Made by a program: the position numbers and the translations under genes. A DNA stretch of 64,000 nt from RHKX01 sp963745755. Its GTDB lineage: Bacteria > Actinomycetota > Thermoleophilia > Solirubrobacterales > 70-9. Shown here piece by piece: positions 34,902-44,175 of the stretch (its first letter is position 1; every line of letters starts with the position of its first letter). The stretch lies in assembly GCA_963745755.1 (NCBI GenBank), contig CAVUYP010000001.1, positions 620,001 to 684,000 on the forward strand, in the 5' to 3' direction. A model generated the notes under the pieces. That model searched no databases. It was given only the letters and a program-made list of their open reading frames with translations, and was not told where the DNA came from.

Positions 34902-35102
34902 CTACTTCCTCTTCCCGAGCAGCTTGTTGACGCGCGACGTGTCGGCCGGGGCGATCGCTACCGGTCGCGCCATCTGGCGCTTCCGCTTCGGCGACTTCTT
35001 CTCGAGGATGTGACTCGAGTAGGCGTGACGACCGCGAAGCTTGCCCGTCGACGTCTTCTTGAAGCGCTTCTTGGCGCCGGAATGGCTCTTGGTCTTCGGC
35101 AT
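34902..35102 (-). CDS. rpmI: 50S ribosomal protein L35
   Basis: About 66 residues, very basic: MPKTKSHSGAKKRFKKTSTG at the start and a lysine-rich middle, as in all L35 proteins. It is a late-assembly component of the large subunit. It lies between infC (51 bp away) and rplT (3 bp away), in the conserved infC-rpmI-rplT order. Confidence 0.97.
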   Translation of the reverse strand: MPKTKSHSGAKKRFKKTSTGKLRGRHAYSSHILEKKSPKRKRQMARPVAIAPADTSRVNKLLGKRK

Positions 35103-35153
35103 CGGACGCAGTATTGAAGCAGAGTCGGCGCCCGGCGCGGCCTCTGCAGGCGG

Positions 35154-35714
35154 TCAGGCGCTGCCGGCGACCTTGCCGGGCGCGAGGACCATGTGCATGT
35201 TGCGGCCCTCCTGCTGCGGGGCCTGCTCGACGGTGGCGAGCTCGCCGAGGTCCTCGTTGAGGCGGTCGAGCAGGGCCCGGCCGCGCTCGGGGTGGGCCTG
35301 CTCGCGGCCGCGGAACATGATCGTCACCTTGACCTTGTCCTTCTTGTTGAGGAAGCGCTCGACGTGACCCTTCTTCGTCTCGTAGTCGTGGTCGGCGATC
35401 TTCGGCCGCAGCTTGATCTCGCGGACGTTGACCTGCTGCTGATGCTTGCGAGCCTGCTTGGCCTTCTGCTCCTGCTCGTACTTGTACTTCGAGTAGTCGA
35501 GCAGCCGGCAGACCGGCGGCCGCGAGTCGGCCGCGACCTCGACGAGGTCGAGGTCGGCGTCGCGGGCGATCCGCCGGGCCTCATCGGTGTCGACGACACC
35601 GACCTGCTCGCCGTCGGCGCCGATCAGGCGGACCTTGGGAACGCGGATCCGTTCGTTGATCCGGGTCGGGTCCCGGTCGGGAGGACGCCGATCGAAGCGT
35701 CGCGGAACCGGCAC
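35154..35714 (-). CDS. infC: Translation initiation factor IF-3
   Basis: About 186 residues. The N-terminal domain has RINERIRVPKVRLIGADGEQ, then a lysine-rich linker (EQEQKAKQARKHQQQVNVRE), then the C-terminal domain with KLRPKIADHDYETKKGH and VTIMFRGREQAHPERG. IF-3 splits ribosomes and checks start codons. The GTG at 35714 is used; it gives 18 residues before INERIR, as in other bacteria. No good Shine-Dalgarno precedes it. A TTGACG lies about 20 nt upstream, and a promoter with leader peptide lies about 110 nt upstream, so expression is probably controlled in the leader. Confidence 0.94.
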   Translation of the reverse strand: MPVPRRFDRRPPDRDPTRINERIRVPKVRLIGADGEQVGVVDTDEARRIARDADLDLVEVAADSRPPVCRLLDYSKYKYEQEQKAKQARKHQQQVNVREIKLRPKIADHDYETKKGHVERFLNKKDKVKVTIMFRGREQAHPERGRALLDRLNEDLGELATVEQAPQQEGRNMHMVLAPGKVAGSA

Positions 35715-35790
35715 TAGGAAACGGAGGCGCTAAGCGTCAAGCCGTCAGCGCGAAGTGGTCGGGACGAGAGATGCGCAAGTGCACGGGCGC

Positions 35791-35826
35791 TCAGAAACGG
35801 CGCGACGTGGTCTGGCTGACTTGCAT
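35791..35826 (-). CDS. Candidate 11-residue leaderless leader peptide of infC operon
   Basis: ATG 35826 lies 8 nt after the -10 box TATACT and opens MQVSQTTSRRF followed by TGA. It sits inside the 160-bp gap between thrS and infC. Downstream, GCGCT and AGCGC can pair ahead of the infC GTG, so ribosome stalling or release on the mini-ORF could control access to infC. No known leader peptide is recognised; a chance ORF cannot be excluded. Confidence 0.45.
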   Translation of the reverse strand: MQVSQTTSRRF

Positions 35827-35834
35827 CGTGGCGC

Positions 35835-35863
35835 AGTATAGACAGCGCGGCGCGGATTGCCAC
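35835..35863 (-). promoter_or_regulatory. Promoter for infC-rpmI-rplT
   Basis: On the minus strand TGGCAA, 16-nt spacer, TATACT (35835-35840) forms a good housekeeping promoter just after the thrS stop. It would start RNA near 35828, next to the ATG of the leader ORF. Confidence 0.65.
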
Positions 35864-35875
35864 CGGCCGCCGCGA

Positions 35876-37825
35876 TCAGCCCGTCCCGGCGGCGAGCCGG
35901 GTGGCCAGGGCGGCGACGTCGATGACGCCGAGATCGCCCTCGGCGTGGGAGCGGACCGAGGCGCCGCCGGCCTCGAGCTCGCGATCGCCGACGACGAGCA
36001 TGTACGGGACCTTGCCGAGCTCGGCGTCGCGGATCTTGCGGCCGACCGACTCGCTGCGCGAGTCGACCCGGGCGCGGACGCCCGCGGCGGTCAGCTCGGC
36101 GAGCATCGCCGCGGCCGCCTCGTTGTGGCGGTCGGCGACGGGCAGGATCGCCGCCTGCGTCGGCGCCAGCCAGTCCGGGAAGCGGCCACCGTAGTGCTCG
36201 ATCAGGATCCCCGCGAACCGCTCCATCGAGCCGATCAGCGCCCGGTGGATCATCAGTGGCCGGTGGTCCTGGTTGTCGGCGCCCTGATAGGTGAGTTCGA
36301 AGCGCTCGGGCATGAAGAAGTCGAGCTGGCAGGTGCCGAGCTGCCAGGCGCGGCCGAGCGCGTCGGTGACGTGGAAGTCGATCTTCGGGCCGTAGAAGGC
36401 GCCGTCGCCGGGGTTGAGCCGGAACTCGCGGCCGATCCGCTCCAGCGCCGTGCGCAGCATCCCCTCCGCCTCCTCCCACTGCTCGTCGCTGCCGATCGAC
36501 TTCGCCGGCCGGGTCGAGAGCTCGACCTCGACCGATTCGAACCCGAACTCGGCGTAGAGCTCGTCGATCGCCGCGACGATTCCGATCACCTCGTCGGGCG
36601 CCTGCTCGCGGGTGCAGAAGACGTGGGCGTCGTCCTGGGTGAAGGCGCGGACGCGGAGCAGGCCGTGCAGGACGCCCTCGCGCTCGTAGCGCGAGACGCG
36701 ACCGAACTCGGCCATCCGCAGCGGCAGCTCGCGGTAGGAGTGGCGCCCGTTGGCGAAGACCAGGCAGGCGCCCGGGCAGTTCATCGGCCGCACCGCGAAG
36801 CGGCGGGCGTGCTCGTCCCGTTCGCGCTCGGCCGGCTCGGCGAAGAACATGTTCTCGCGGTAGTTGTCGTAGTGCCCGGAGCGGTGCCAGAGCTCCTCGT
36901 CGAGGATCTGCGGCGTGTCGATCCGAACGTAGCCGCGCTTGTCGAGCTGACGCCGGACCTGGGCCTCGATCAGGTCGAGGAGGACGGTTCCCTGCGGCAG
37001 CCAGAACGGCATTCCCGGCGATTCCTCGCGGAACATGAACAGGTCGAGCTGCGGGCCGAGCTTGCGGTGATCGCGGGCCTTGGCCTGCTCGATCCGCTCG
37101 ACGTGGGCGGCGAGGTCCTGCTTCGAGAAGAAGGCGGTGCCGTAGATCCGGGTCAGCATCTGCCGGGTCTCGTCGCCGCGCCAGTAGGCGCCGGCGAGGG
37201 AGTTCAGCTTGACCGCCTTGATCCGCCCCGTCGACGGCGCGTGCGGGCCGCGGCAGAGGTCGGTGAACGGTCCGTTGCGGTACAGCGAGACGGTCTCGAC
37301 CCCCTCGCCGGCGACGAGATCTTCGATCAGCTCGACCTTGTAGGGCTGATCCTCGGCCCGGAAGCGCTCCAGCGCCTCCGCGACGCTGATCTCGGTGCGC
37401 TCGAAGTCCTCGTCGGCGCCGATGTGCTCGGCCATCCGCTCCTCGATCCGCTCGAGGTCGGCCTCGGAGACCGTGACGCCGTCGGGGAACTCGAAGTCGT
37501 AGTAGAAGCCGCCGTCGATCGGCGGGCCGATCGAGACCCTGGTCCCCGGGTAGAGCTCGCAGACGGCGGTCGCCATCACGTGCGCGGCGTCGTGGCGGAT
37601 CAGGTCGAGCGCGCCGTCGCTCTTCGCGGTGACGATCTCGATCCGCTCGCCGTCGGCGAGCGGCGCGGTGAGATCGCGCGTCTCCTCGCCGACCCGGATC
37701 GCCAGCGCCGCCTTCGCCAGCCCCGGGCCGATCGCCGCGGCCGCGTCGGCGCCGCTCGCGCCCTCGTCGAGCTCGAGCGGCGATCCATCCGGCAATGTGA
37801 CGGTGATCGTGGCCATCACGGTCAT
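35876..37825 (-). CDS. thrS: Threonyl-tRNA synthetase
   Basis: About 649 residues. TGS domain at the N-terminus (ITVTLPDGSPLELDEGASGA), then the editing domain with HDAAHVMATAV and GFYYDFEFPDG, then the class II core with FMFREESPGMPFWLPQG, NCPGACLVF and motif 3 region, then a C-terminal anticodon-binding domain (PVADRHNEAAAAMLAELTAAG). Zn ligands Cys and His lie in RPMNCPGACL and RVRAFTQDDAHVFC. ATG 37825 is chosen because GGAGGG lies about 11 nt upstream; ATG 37816 starts nearer the TGS domain. It overlaps by 3 nt the region upstream of the broken membrane protein gene. Confidence 0.96.
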   Translation of the reverse strand: MTVMATITVTLPDGSPLELDEGASGADAAAAIGPGLAKAALAIRVGEETRDLTAPLADGERIEIVTAKSDGALDLIRHDAAHVMATAVCELYPGTRVSIGPPIDGGFYYDFEFPDGVTVSEADLERIEERMAEHIGADEDFERTEISVAEALERFRAEDQPYKVELIEDLVAGEGVETVSLYRNGPFTDLCRGPHAPSTGRIKAVKLNSLAGAYWRGDETRQMLTRIYGTAFFSKQDLAAHVERIEQAKARDHRKLGPQLDLFMFREESPGMPFWLPQGTVLLDLIEAQVRRQLDKRGYVRIDTPQILDEELWHRSGHYDNYRENMFFAEPAERERDEHARRFAVRPMNCPGACLVFANGRHSYRELPLRMAEFGRVSRYEREGVLHGLLRVRAFTQDDAHVFCTREQAPDEVIGIVAAIDELYAEFGFESVEVELSTRPAKSIGSDEQWEEAEGMLRTALERIGREFRLNPGDGAFYGPKIDFHVTDALGRAWQLGTCQLDFFMPERFELTYQGADNQDHRPLMIHRALIGSMERFAGILIEHYGGRFPDWLAPTQAAILPVADRHNEAAAAMLAELTAAGVRARVDSRSESVGRKIRDAELGKVPYMLVVGDRELEAGGASVRSHAEGDLGVIDVAALATRLAAGTG

Positions 37826-37826
37826 G

Positions 37827-39693
37827 CTATTGACCACCCTCCAGCACCCGCCAGAGGACGACCCGGTTGGCGCTGCCGATCCGCTTCACGTTCGCGAACG
37901 GCGGCCCCTGCGAGCCGCCGACGACGAGCACCCGGGCGACGCCGGGCGGTGCCGGTTCGGCGTCGTTCAGCTCCAGCGGCGCGACCTCGGCGGCGCCGGC
38001 ACCGCGCAGCTCCCAGCCGTAGAACTCGGCCCCGTGCTGGTCGGCGATCACGTTCGGCGGCGCGAGCAGCAGGGTCGATTCCCCGGCGAACCGGTTGGCG
38101 AGCTTGCGGACGCCCGGCGTGTAGTCGTCGGGGCCGACCGGGGCGTTGCCGAGGGCGAGGCCGCTGGAGAGCGCCGGCCGCGGCCACGAACGCCGCCGCG
38201 AGGGCGGCGAGTCCCCGCCGCGATGTACCGCGGAGCGGCAGCGGCGAGACCGGGTCGATCAGGCCGCGGGCGGCGATCAGCATCGCCACCGGCGCGATCA
38301 TCTGCAGGGCCTTCGCGGCGGTGTACGGCGTGCTGCCGACCCGCGCCGCCAGCCAGATCGCCGCCGCCGCCGCCAGCGCCGCCAGCAGCGCGGTCTCCGC
38401 CTGTCGGCGGGCGGCGATCGCGCCGAGCGCCAGCGCCAGCGCGCCGAGCGCGGCGCCGAGGTAGAAGAACGGGGCGGGAACCGCGCCGTCGCCGGGCTTG
38501 ACCCGGAAGTCGCCGCTCGGCCAGACGCCGAAGACCGACCCCGGATTGATCTGCCCGAACAGGTTGCCGAGCGAGTTGTCGTAGTCGGGTCGCTCGCGGG
38601 GCACGCCCGTGGGAACCCTGTCGGAGCCCGGCACCACGCTCCCGCCGGATCGACGGGGACCGATTCCCGGGAGCTCGGACGTCCGTTCGGTGACCGCGTC
38701 GACGCTCGTCCCGAACTTGCTGATCCGGTCGACCTCGGGAACCGCGAGCACGGCCATCGCGACGAGGCCGACGACCGCGCACGGCAGCACCCGGCGGATC
38801 GCGCGGCGGGGATCGGCGCGGCGGCCGAACAGCTCGACCAGCCCCCAGATCACCAGCGTCCCCGCCAGCCAGGCCAGCCCGGGCCAGCTGTAGACGTAGA
38901 GGGCGCCGGCGGCGATCACCGCTCCCGGCAGCAGCGCGAAGATGCCGCTGCCGGTACGCGCCCGGTCCGAGGTCAGGTCGCGGAGCCAGAGCGCGAAGCC
39001 GAGCAGGAAAGCCGCCTCGAACAGCTCCTTGAACGCGCCCTGCGCAAGGTAGGAGGCGGCGAGGTAGGCGACGGCGCTGAGCACCGCGACGAGCACCGCC
39101 CGCAGTCGCGTGATCGAGTCGAGCGCCGCCATCGCCGTGATCGCGACGATCACCGGCACCGCGATCGTGATCGCCGTGAAGGCGATCGTCAGCTCGCCGG
39201 TCACCTCGTTGGCGGCCACCGCGAGCGCGTGCGGGCCGAGCGGGTAGCCGTTGCGGATCAGGCTCGGGCTCAGCCCGGTCGGATCGGCGAGCCAGTCGGC
39301 GGCGAACAGGTGCTGGGACATGTCGACGTTGAAGCCGGTGCCGAGCACGCCGAAGTGCCCGTCCGCCGCGAACGGGATCGAGACGACCAGCAGCGCGACG
39401 AGCGCCGTCGGCCAGCAGCGCGCCAGCCCCTCCCTGATCCCGGCGAGGCGGAACGCCGCGAAGGCGCCGGCGCCGACGGCGACCGCGGCGAGCGCCAGCA
39501 GCGCGGTCAGACCGTGGCCGGGCAGCCGCACGGCCCACCAGGCGATCACGCTGGCGGCGCCGAGGCCGATCACGGCCGACGTCGGCGACCAGCGCGTCGC
39601 GCCGGCGGCGGCGAGGACGCCGGAGCCGATCGCCGTCGCGGCGGCGATGATGATCAGCGCCGCCGCGTAGGTCCCGAGCGCGTCGGCTAACAC
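37827..39693 (-). pseudogene. Large multi-span membrane protein, C-terminal part shifted by one base
   Basis: The frame from GTG 39693 gives about 510 residues with some 11-13 membrane spans and a periplasmic loop holding GTGFNVDMSQHLFAADWLAD and NGYPLGPHALA, as in membrane glycosyltransferases of the GT-C type, although no family is certain. Near 38170 one extra base shifts the frame. The intact continuation (LALGNAPVGPDDYTPGVRKL ... RVVLWRVLEGGQ) is found in another frame and stops at 37827. Its conserved look argues for a sequencing error or a very recent mutation. It is followed directly by thrS. Confidence 0.6.
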
Positions 39694-39718
39694 CGGCGAC
39701 CGATCGCTTCCGGTTGGC

Positions 39719-40015
39719 TCAGCTTGCCGAGGCGGCGGGGTTGGCCTTCGCCCAGGCGACGATCTCCTTCGTGCCGGCGACGACCTCGCCGTCGTCGAGC
39801 ACGAGCACCGGGACCTCGTCGGAGCCGGTCAGCTCGCGGACCTGCTTGCGGCCCGACGTGAAGTTCAGCGCCCGCGGCAGCTTCGCCCAGCCGTACGCCT
39901 TGACGACCTCGGGCTCGTGGCCGGCATCGACGACGGCGTGGTAGGCGATGCCGCAGGGATGATCGCCGAGCAACGGGTGGTGAGCGGACGTGTCCCAGCA
40001 GACGTAGACGCGCAT
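39719..40015 (-). CDS. Small thioredoxin-fold protein (glutaredoxin / GST N-terminal domain-like)
   Basis: About 98 residues. It begins MRVYVCWDT with a Cys near the start of the first strand and has VPVLVLDDGEVVAGTKEIVAW, the cis-proline strand and following helix of GST N-terminal/glutaredoxin domains. There is no CxxC, so a single-cysteine redox or glutathione/mycothiol-binding role is more likely than disulfide exchange. The CDS stands alone, between the broken membrane gene and the acyl-CoA dehydrogenase. Confidence 0.65.
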   Translation of the reverse strand: MRVYVCWDTSAHHPLLGDHPCGIAYHAVVDAGHEPEVVKAYGWAKLPRALNFTSGRKQVRELTGSDEVPVLVLDDGEVVAGTKEIVAWAKANPAASAS

Positions 40016-40050
40016 TGCCGCAGTCTATGCGGGGTCGGGGCCGGGCGCGG

Positions 40051-41212
40051 TCAGCGGCTCAGCGAGCGGGCGATGACGACCCGCTGGATCTCGTTCGTGC
40101 CCTCGTAGATCTGGGTGATCTTGGCGTCGCGCATCATCCGCTCGAGCGGATAGTCGGTCACGTAGCCGTAGCCGCCGAGCACCTGGACCCCCTCGACGGT
40201 GACCTCCATGGCGGTATCGGAGGCGAACAGCTTCGCCATCGAGCTGTACTGGGCCTTGTCGGGATCGCCGCGGTCGATCTTCGCGCAGGCCGTGTAGAGC
40301 AGCTCGCGGGCGGCGGCCGTCCGGGTCGCCATGTCGGCGAGCTTGAACTGCAGGCCCTGCAGCTCGATGATCGGCTTGCCGAAGGCGACCCGCTCCTTCG
40401 CGTAGCCGACGGCGTAGTCGATCGCCCCCTGGGCGATCCCGACCGCCTGGGCGGCGGCCCCGAGCCGGGTCCGCTCGAGGGTGCCGAGCGCCACCGCGAG
40501 GCCGCGGCCGACCTCGCCGATCACGTTCTCGCGCGGGGACGCGGACGTCTTCGAAGACCGGCGAGCCGGTCGGCGAGCCCTTGATGCCGAGCTTGTGCTC
40601 GAGGTTGGCGATCGAGAACCCGGGCCGGTCCTTCTCGACGACGAAGGCGGTGATCCGCCGACTCTCGCGATCGGTGACGGCGAAGACGACGTAGAAGTCG
40701 GCGATCCCCGAGTTGGTGATCCAGTTCTTGGAGCCGTTGATGACCCACTCGTCGCCCTCCAGCACCGCGGTCGTCCGCATCGAGGCCGGATCGGAGCCGG
40801 CCTCGGGCTCGCTCAGCGCGAAGGCCGGCGACCACTCGCCGCTGGCGCACTTCGGCAGCAGACGGTCCTTGAGCTCGTCCGAGCCGAACAGCTGGATCGG
40901 CAGCGTGCCGAGCTCCTGGACCATCAGGATCAGCGCGCTCGACGCACAGGCCTTGGCGATCTCTTCGACGGCGATCTGCTGCATCAGCGTCCCGGTCCCG
41001 GTCCCGCCGTATTCGGTCGGGAACGGCAGGCCGAGGATGTCGTGGGAGGCGAGCAGCTCGCGGATATCCCAGGGGTACTCCCCCTTCGCGTCGATCTCGG
41101 CGGCGCGCGGGGCGATCTGCTCCTGCGCGAGCCTGCTGACGAGCTCACGGAAGTCGCGCAGCTCTTCGGGCACCTCGTAGACGCCGGACGAAGAAATCTC
41201 ACTTGCGGTCAT
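40051..41212 (-). pseudogene. Acyl-CoA dehydrogenase, frame broken by one extra base
   Basis: From ATG 41212 the protein reads EVPEELRDFRELVSRLAQEQ, then ALSEPEAGSDPASMRTTA (FAD/substrate loop) and NGSKNWITNSGIADF, up to VFEDVRVPA. At about 40532 the DNA reads CCCGCGCGAGAAC where CCCGC(C)GAGAAC is expected, and the remainder (ENVIGEVGRGLAVALGTLER..., QVLGGYGYVTDYPLERMMRD, QIYEGTNEIQRVVIARSL) lies in another frame ending at 40051. Joined, it is a full-length short- or medium-chain dehydrogenase of about 386 residues. Conservation of both halves favours a sequencing error. Confidence 0.8.
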
Positions 41213-41336
41213 GAGCCGCAGCTTATTGATGACGATTCGGCGTCGGAAGGGCACAGCCGCGGGCGAAGGCTGCGGCGTCGATGGCGGGGCCATGAACGGC
41301 CGCCTGCAAGTGGCGGCTGCCGGACCGACTCGACGG

Positions 41337-41342
41337 TAGGCT
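41337..41342 (+). promoter_or_regulatory. -10 box of leaderless gene
   Basis: TAGGCT is followed by exactly 6 nt and the GTG at 41349. Confidence 0.55.
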
Positions 41343-41348
41343 ACGGCG

Positions 41349-41741
41349 GTGCGCGCCAACTCCTCTCTTTCGCGAAACCAGCTGATGCTTGCCGGCGTGG
41401 CCGTCGCCGTCTTGGTCATCGGCCTCGTCCTGGTACTCGTCCTCGGCGGCGACGGCAACTCGTCCCCTTCGTCGAATTCGGCCTCGGCGCTGACGGAAGA
41501 GGAAAGCCAGACGCTCTCGGCGGCGGGACAGAACCTCTACCAGTACTGCGAAGGCGCCGGGATTGACGAAACCGAGTTGATAGACAACGCAGATGCGCTC
41601 GCTCAGGTGGTCGCGGCCAAGCCTCAGGCAACGGTCGGTGGGGGCAATACCCTCGCCGCCGTCGCGGGCAGCATGGCGAAGCAGTACAGCGGTTGCGGGA
41701 TTCCGGCTGCAGGGGAGCAGCTGGCCAACGCCATTCCCTAG
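41349..41741 (+). CDS. Membrane-anchored small extracytoplasmic protein
   Basis: About 130 residues. A single N-terminal span (LMLAGVAVAVLVIGLVLVLVLG) is followed by a Ser/Asn linker and an extracellular part of about 85 residues with two Cys (QYCEGAG and SGCGIP) that may form a disulfide. No family is recognised. The GTG start is set by a TAGGCT box 6 nt upstream, so the mRNA is probably leaderless. It lies divergent from the acyl-CoA dehydrogenase and 60 bp before a Wzy-like gene. Confidence 0.65.
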   Translation: MRANSSLSRNQLMLAGVAVAVLVIGLVLVLVLGGDGNSSPSSNSASALTEEESQTLSAAGQNLYQYCEGAGIDETELIDNADALAQVVAAKPQATVGGGNTLAAVAGSMAKQYSGCGIPAAGEQLANAIP

Positions 41742-41801
41742 GCGTAAGCCCCTCCGGATTCGCTGTCCGGCCGCGGTCGGCTCCGGCCGTGGTGTGGACG
41801 G

Positions 41802-43046
41802 ATGAGCGGGGTGCCCGACAGGACGCTCGGGGCTTGCGACCGGTGGATACGGGACGGGCTCGGCGGCGCCGCGCCCGGCGACGGCGTCGGGCTCGCCCGC
41901 CTGCGCGGCGTGGCCCTCGCCGGTGCCGCCCTCACCCTCCCGATGACCGCGTGGAAGGCGATCGGCCCGGTGACGATCTCCGATCTGCTGCTGGTCGCAG
42001 CCGTCGTCCTCCTGCTGCCTCGCTTCCGGCTCGCGGCCGCCGGGCGGCTGTGGGTCCCGGCGGTCGCGGTGGCGTCGATCTCGGTCGGCGGCGCGATCGG
42101 GACGGTGGTCGTATCGCCGTCGGACCTCGCAGCGAGCGCCGAGAACATCGGCCGGTTCGCGGCGGCGTCGATCGCGGCGATGCTGCTGGTCGTCTGCTGG
42201 CGTCCCGGGCGGCGACAGATCGCGAGCTTCGGCTGGCCCTGGGTTGCCGCGGGCGTGATCAGCGCCGTGGTGGCGCTGCTGACGCCGTCGAACATCGACG
42301 TCGGCCCCGGACCGCCGGGATTGACGCCGCACCCCAATCATCTCGCGATCATCTCGGTCGTCCTGCTGGGCGTCACCCTCGGGCTGGTCGGCGCCGATCG
42401 CAGCGGCAGGCGGCTGATGGCGGGAATCGTCGCCGGCGGGATCCTGTTCGCAGCGGTGGTCGACAGCGGATCGCGCGCCGGCTTCGCAGCCGCTCTGATC
42501 GTCATCGTTCTGGTGCTGGTCGCGACCCGCGACCGGATCGTGGTGAGGCTGGCCGTCGCCGCTGTGGTCGTCGGCCTGATCCTGCTCCTGCTCGGCTTGG
42601 CAGGCGACAGCAACGGGATCCAGCGACTCGGCAGGGAGGGCGTCGACCGCGGCCCGGGGCGCCGAGCCTTCAACGACGCGGCCTGGGACCGATTCAAGGC
42701 CCATCCCGTCACCGGCGTCGGCTTCGCTGACGCGCTCCAGCCCCACAACCTCGTGCTGACCGCCAGTTCGGGGGCGGGACTACTGGGGATCGTCGGCGCG
42801 GTGATGCTCATCGTCCTCGCGCTGCGCATCTATGCGCTCACGGTGTGGCGACGCATCGACGAGGATCCGGCTCGCCGCATCCTCGTCGCCGGGCTGGCTG
42901 CCGCTGTGATCGGATATCTGGCCGCGAGCCTGTTTCAGAACGTCATCTGGGATCGCAACGTGTGGATCGCGATCGCGCTGATGACCTGGGGCGCCGCTCT
43001 CCTCCGCGGAGCCCACGAATCGGCGGCGCAGGCCACCGGGACTTGA
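41802..43046 (+). CDS. O-antigen ligase/polymerase family membrane protein
   Basis: About 414 residues with ten or more spans. GPPGLTPHPNHLAIISVV and VDSGSRAGF match the two upstream motifs of the Wzy_C family, and RAFNDAAWDRFKAHPVTGVGFADALQPHNLVL matches the periplasmic loop with its conserved His. It is the third such protein in the window but lies apart from the polysaccharide locus, alone among unrelated genes, so it may handle another envelope glycan. ATG 41802 is used; an in-frame alternative is not obvious. Confidence 0.75.
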   Translation: MSGVPDRTLGACDRWIRDGLGGAAPGDGVGLARLRGVALAGAALTLPMTAWKAIGPVTISDLLLVAAVVLLLPRFRLAAAGRLWVPAVAVASISVGGAIGTVVVSPSDLAASAENIGRFAAASIAAMLLVVCWRPGRRQIASFGWPWVAAGVISAVVALLTPSNIDVGPGPPGLTPHPNHLAIISVVLLGVTLGLVGADRSGRRLMAGIVAGGILFAAVVDSGSRAGFAAALIVIVLVLVATRDRIVVRLAVAAVVVGLILLLLGLAGDSNGIQRLGREGVDRGPGRRAFNDAAWDRFKAHPVTGVGFADALQPHNLVLTASSGAGLLGIVGAVMLIVLALRIYALTVWRRIDEDPARRILVAGLAAAVIGYLAASLFQNVIWDRNVWIAIALMTWGAALLRGAHESAAQATGT

Positions 43047-43056
43047 GGCCGCGAGA

Positions 43057-43251
43057 CTATTTCGGCGGCTCGGAGCGCACCACGATCACGTAGGCGGGGT
43101 TGATCCAGACCGACTCCCCGTCGTGGCCGGCGGTGAGCCGGACCAGACCCTCGGCCCGCGCCTCGCGGATCAGCTTGCGGACCTCCTCGGCGCTCTCCTC
43201 GACGACGATGTGCGGCTCGCCGCCGCCCGCAAGTGAGATCTGCGTTGCGAT
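43057..43251 (-). CDS. Small conserved-looking protein, start codon unclear (possible ATC)
   Basis: The frame reads ISLAGGGEPHIVVEESAEEV, then RKLIREARAEGLVRLTAG and ends AYVIVVRSEPPK with TAG at 43057. It looks strongly coding, with high third-position G+C and alternating strands and helices, about 60-65 residues. There is no ATG, GTG or TTG in frame near its front. A TACGGT box at 43258-43263 lies exactly 6 nt before an in-frame ATC at 43251, the spacing seen at leaderless starts here, so ATC may be the start, or a base may be wrong. Function unknown. Confidence 0.6.
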   Translation of the reverse strand: MATQISLAGGGEPHIVVEESAEEVRKLIREARAEGLVRLTAGHDGESVWINPAYVIVVRSEPPK

Positions 43252-43682
43252 CCGACAACCGTACAGAACGCCCCGATCGGGACGGCCTCCCCCACCCCGC
43301 TTGCCGACCGGCTCAAGGACCGCTACGGCGGACCGCTACGGCGCGGCCTGGGGTTGGACGGTGGAAACCACCTTTCGAGGGCGGCGAGCGCAGCGAAAGG
43401 CTCGGTGACAGTGCCGCGCTTAGTCGGGGTATTGGCTGAATTCGGGAAAGCGGCGGGCGCCCGGTTCGTTTCCTCACCACCGGGTCGGCGATCGTCCACC
43501 GACGAGGCGCCGGTCCGCCTCCAGCTTCGGGTCTTGAACGGGAGATCCGGAGCTGGACCTATGCCCGGCCCCTCGCACCGGGGATCGGCAGGTCGCAGGC
43601 GGGTGCGGATCTGGGATTGGGGTCGACTCGCAAGCCGCGCCGACGTAGGATCAACTGCCTAGGGACTCCAGAAAGGAAGATC
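43252..43682. other. Region without a convincing gene
   Basis: About 430 bp. Contains a 13-bp tandem repeat (GGACCGCTACGGC twice, near 43318-43343) and, at its end, a TAGGAT -10 box at 43646-43651 for the next gene. Short frames on both strands have poor codon composition. Confidence 0.4.
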
Positions 43683-43979
43683 ATGGATACGTACGTGATA
43701 CTGCGCCGAAGCGGTTGGCGGTCCCCTGACGACCTCGCCGCGGCGGCCGAACGTTCGAGGCAGGTCGGCGACGAGGAGATGTCCGACGACATCCGCTGGA
43801 TTCGCAGCTACGTCCTCGAGGAGGGCAACAGCGCCGTCGGGACCGTCTGCGTCTATCAGGCGAGCAGCCCCGAGGCGATTCGAGAGCACGCCTCCCGGGC
43901 CGATCTCCCGATCGACGAGATCATCCCCGTCGCCGACACCGTCATCGTCCGACCCGACCCGGAGGCAGCCGCCGCCTAG
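43683..43979 (+). CDS. DUF4242-like (SCO4226-type) small protein
   Basis: About 98 residues of ferredoxin-like alpha/beta composition: MDTYVILRRSGWRSPDDLAA, then RWIRSYVLEEGNSAVGTVCV and YQASSPEAIREHA. This matches the DUF4242 family, of which the Streptomyces SCO4226 nickel-binding protein is a member; the metal ligands cannot be confirmed here. ATG 43683 has AGAAAGGAAG 3 nt upstream, and a TAGGAT box lies 32 nt before it, so this gene has a normal leader. Confidence 0.75.
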   Translation: MDTYVILRRSGWRSPDDLAAAAERSRQVGDEEMSDDIRWIRSYVLEEGNSAVGTVCVYQASSPEAIREHASRADLPIDEIIPVADTVIVRPDPEAAAA

Positions 43980-44175
43980 GTGTAGTGAAGCCCGCGCGGA
44001 CTCGCGCAACCGCAAACAGCGCTCAAGAAGATCCCGCCCCGCTGTAACGTTGGTTCCCCGGAGGAGGAACGCAGTCCAGCGATCCTCTCGCGGCTGAAGG
44101 AGGGCCGCGGCCGGTTGGCGGTCATCGCCACTCAGCCTCCGTCGGGGATGCGTCCAAGCCGTAAGGGGAGTGGGA

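Noticed and set aside
43318..43343. 13-bp tandem repeat GGACCGCTACGGC
   Set aside because: Only two units, in a gap with no gene or promoter nearby; probably replication slippage.
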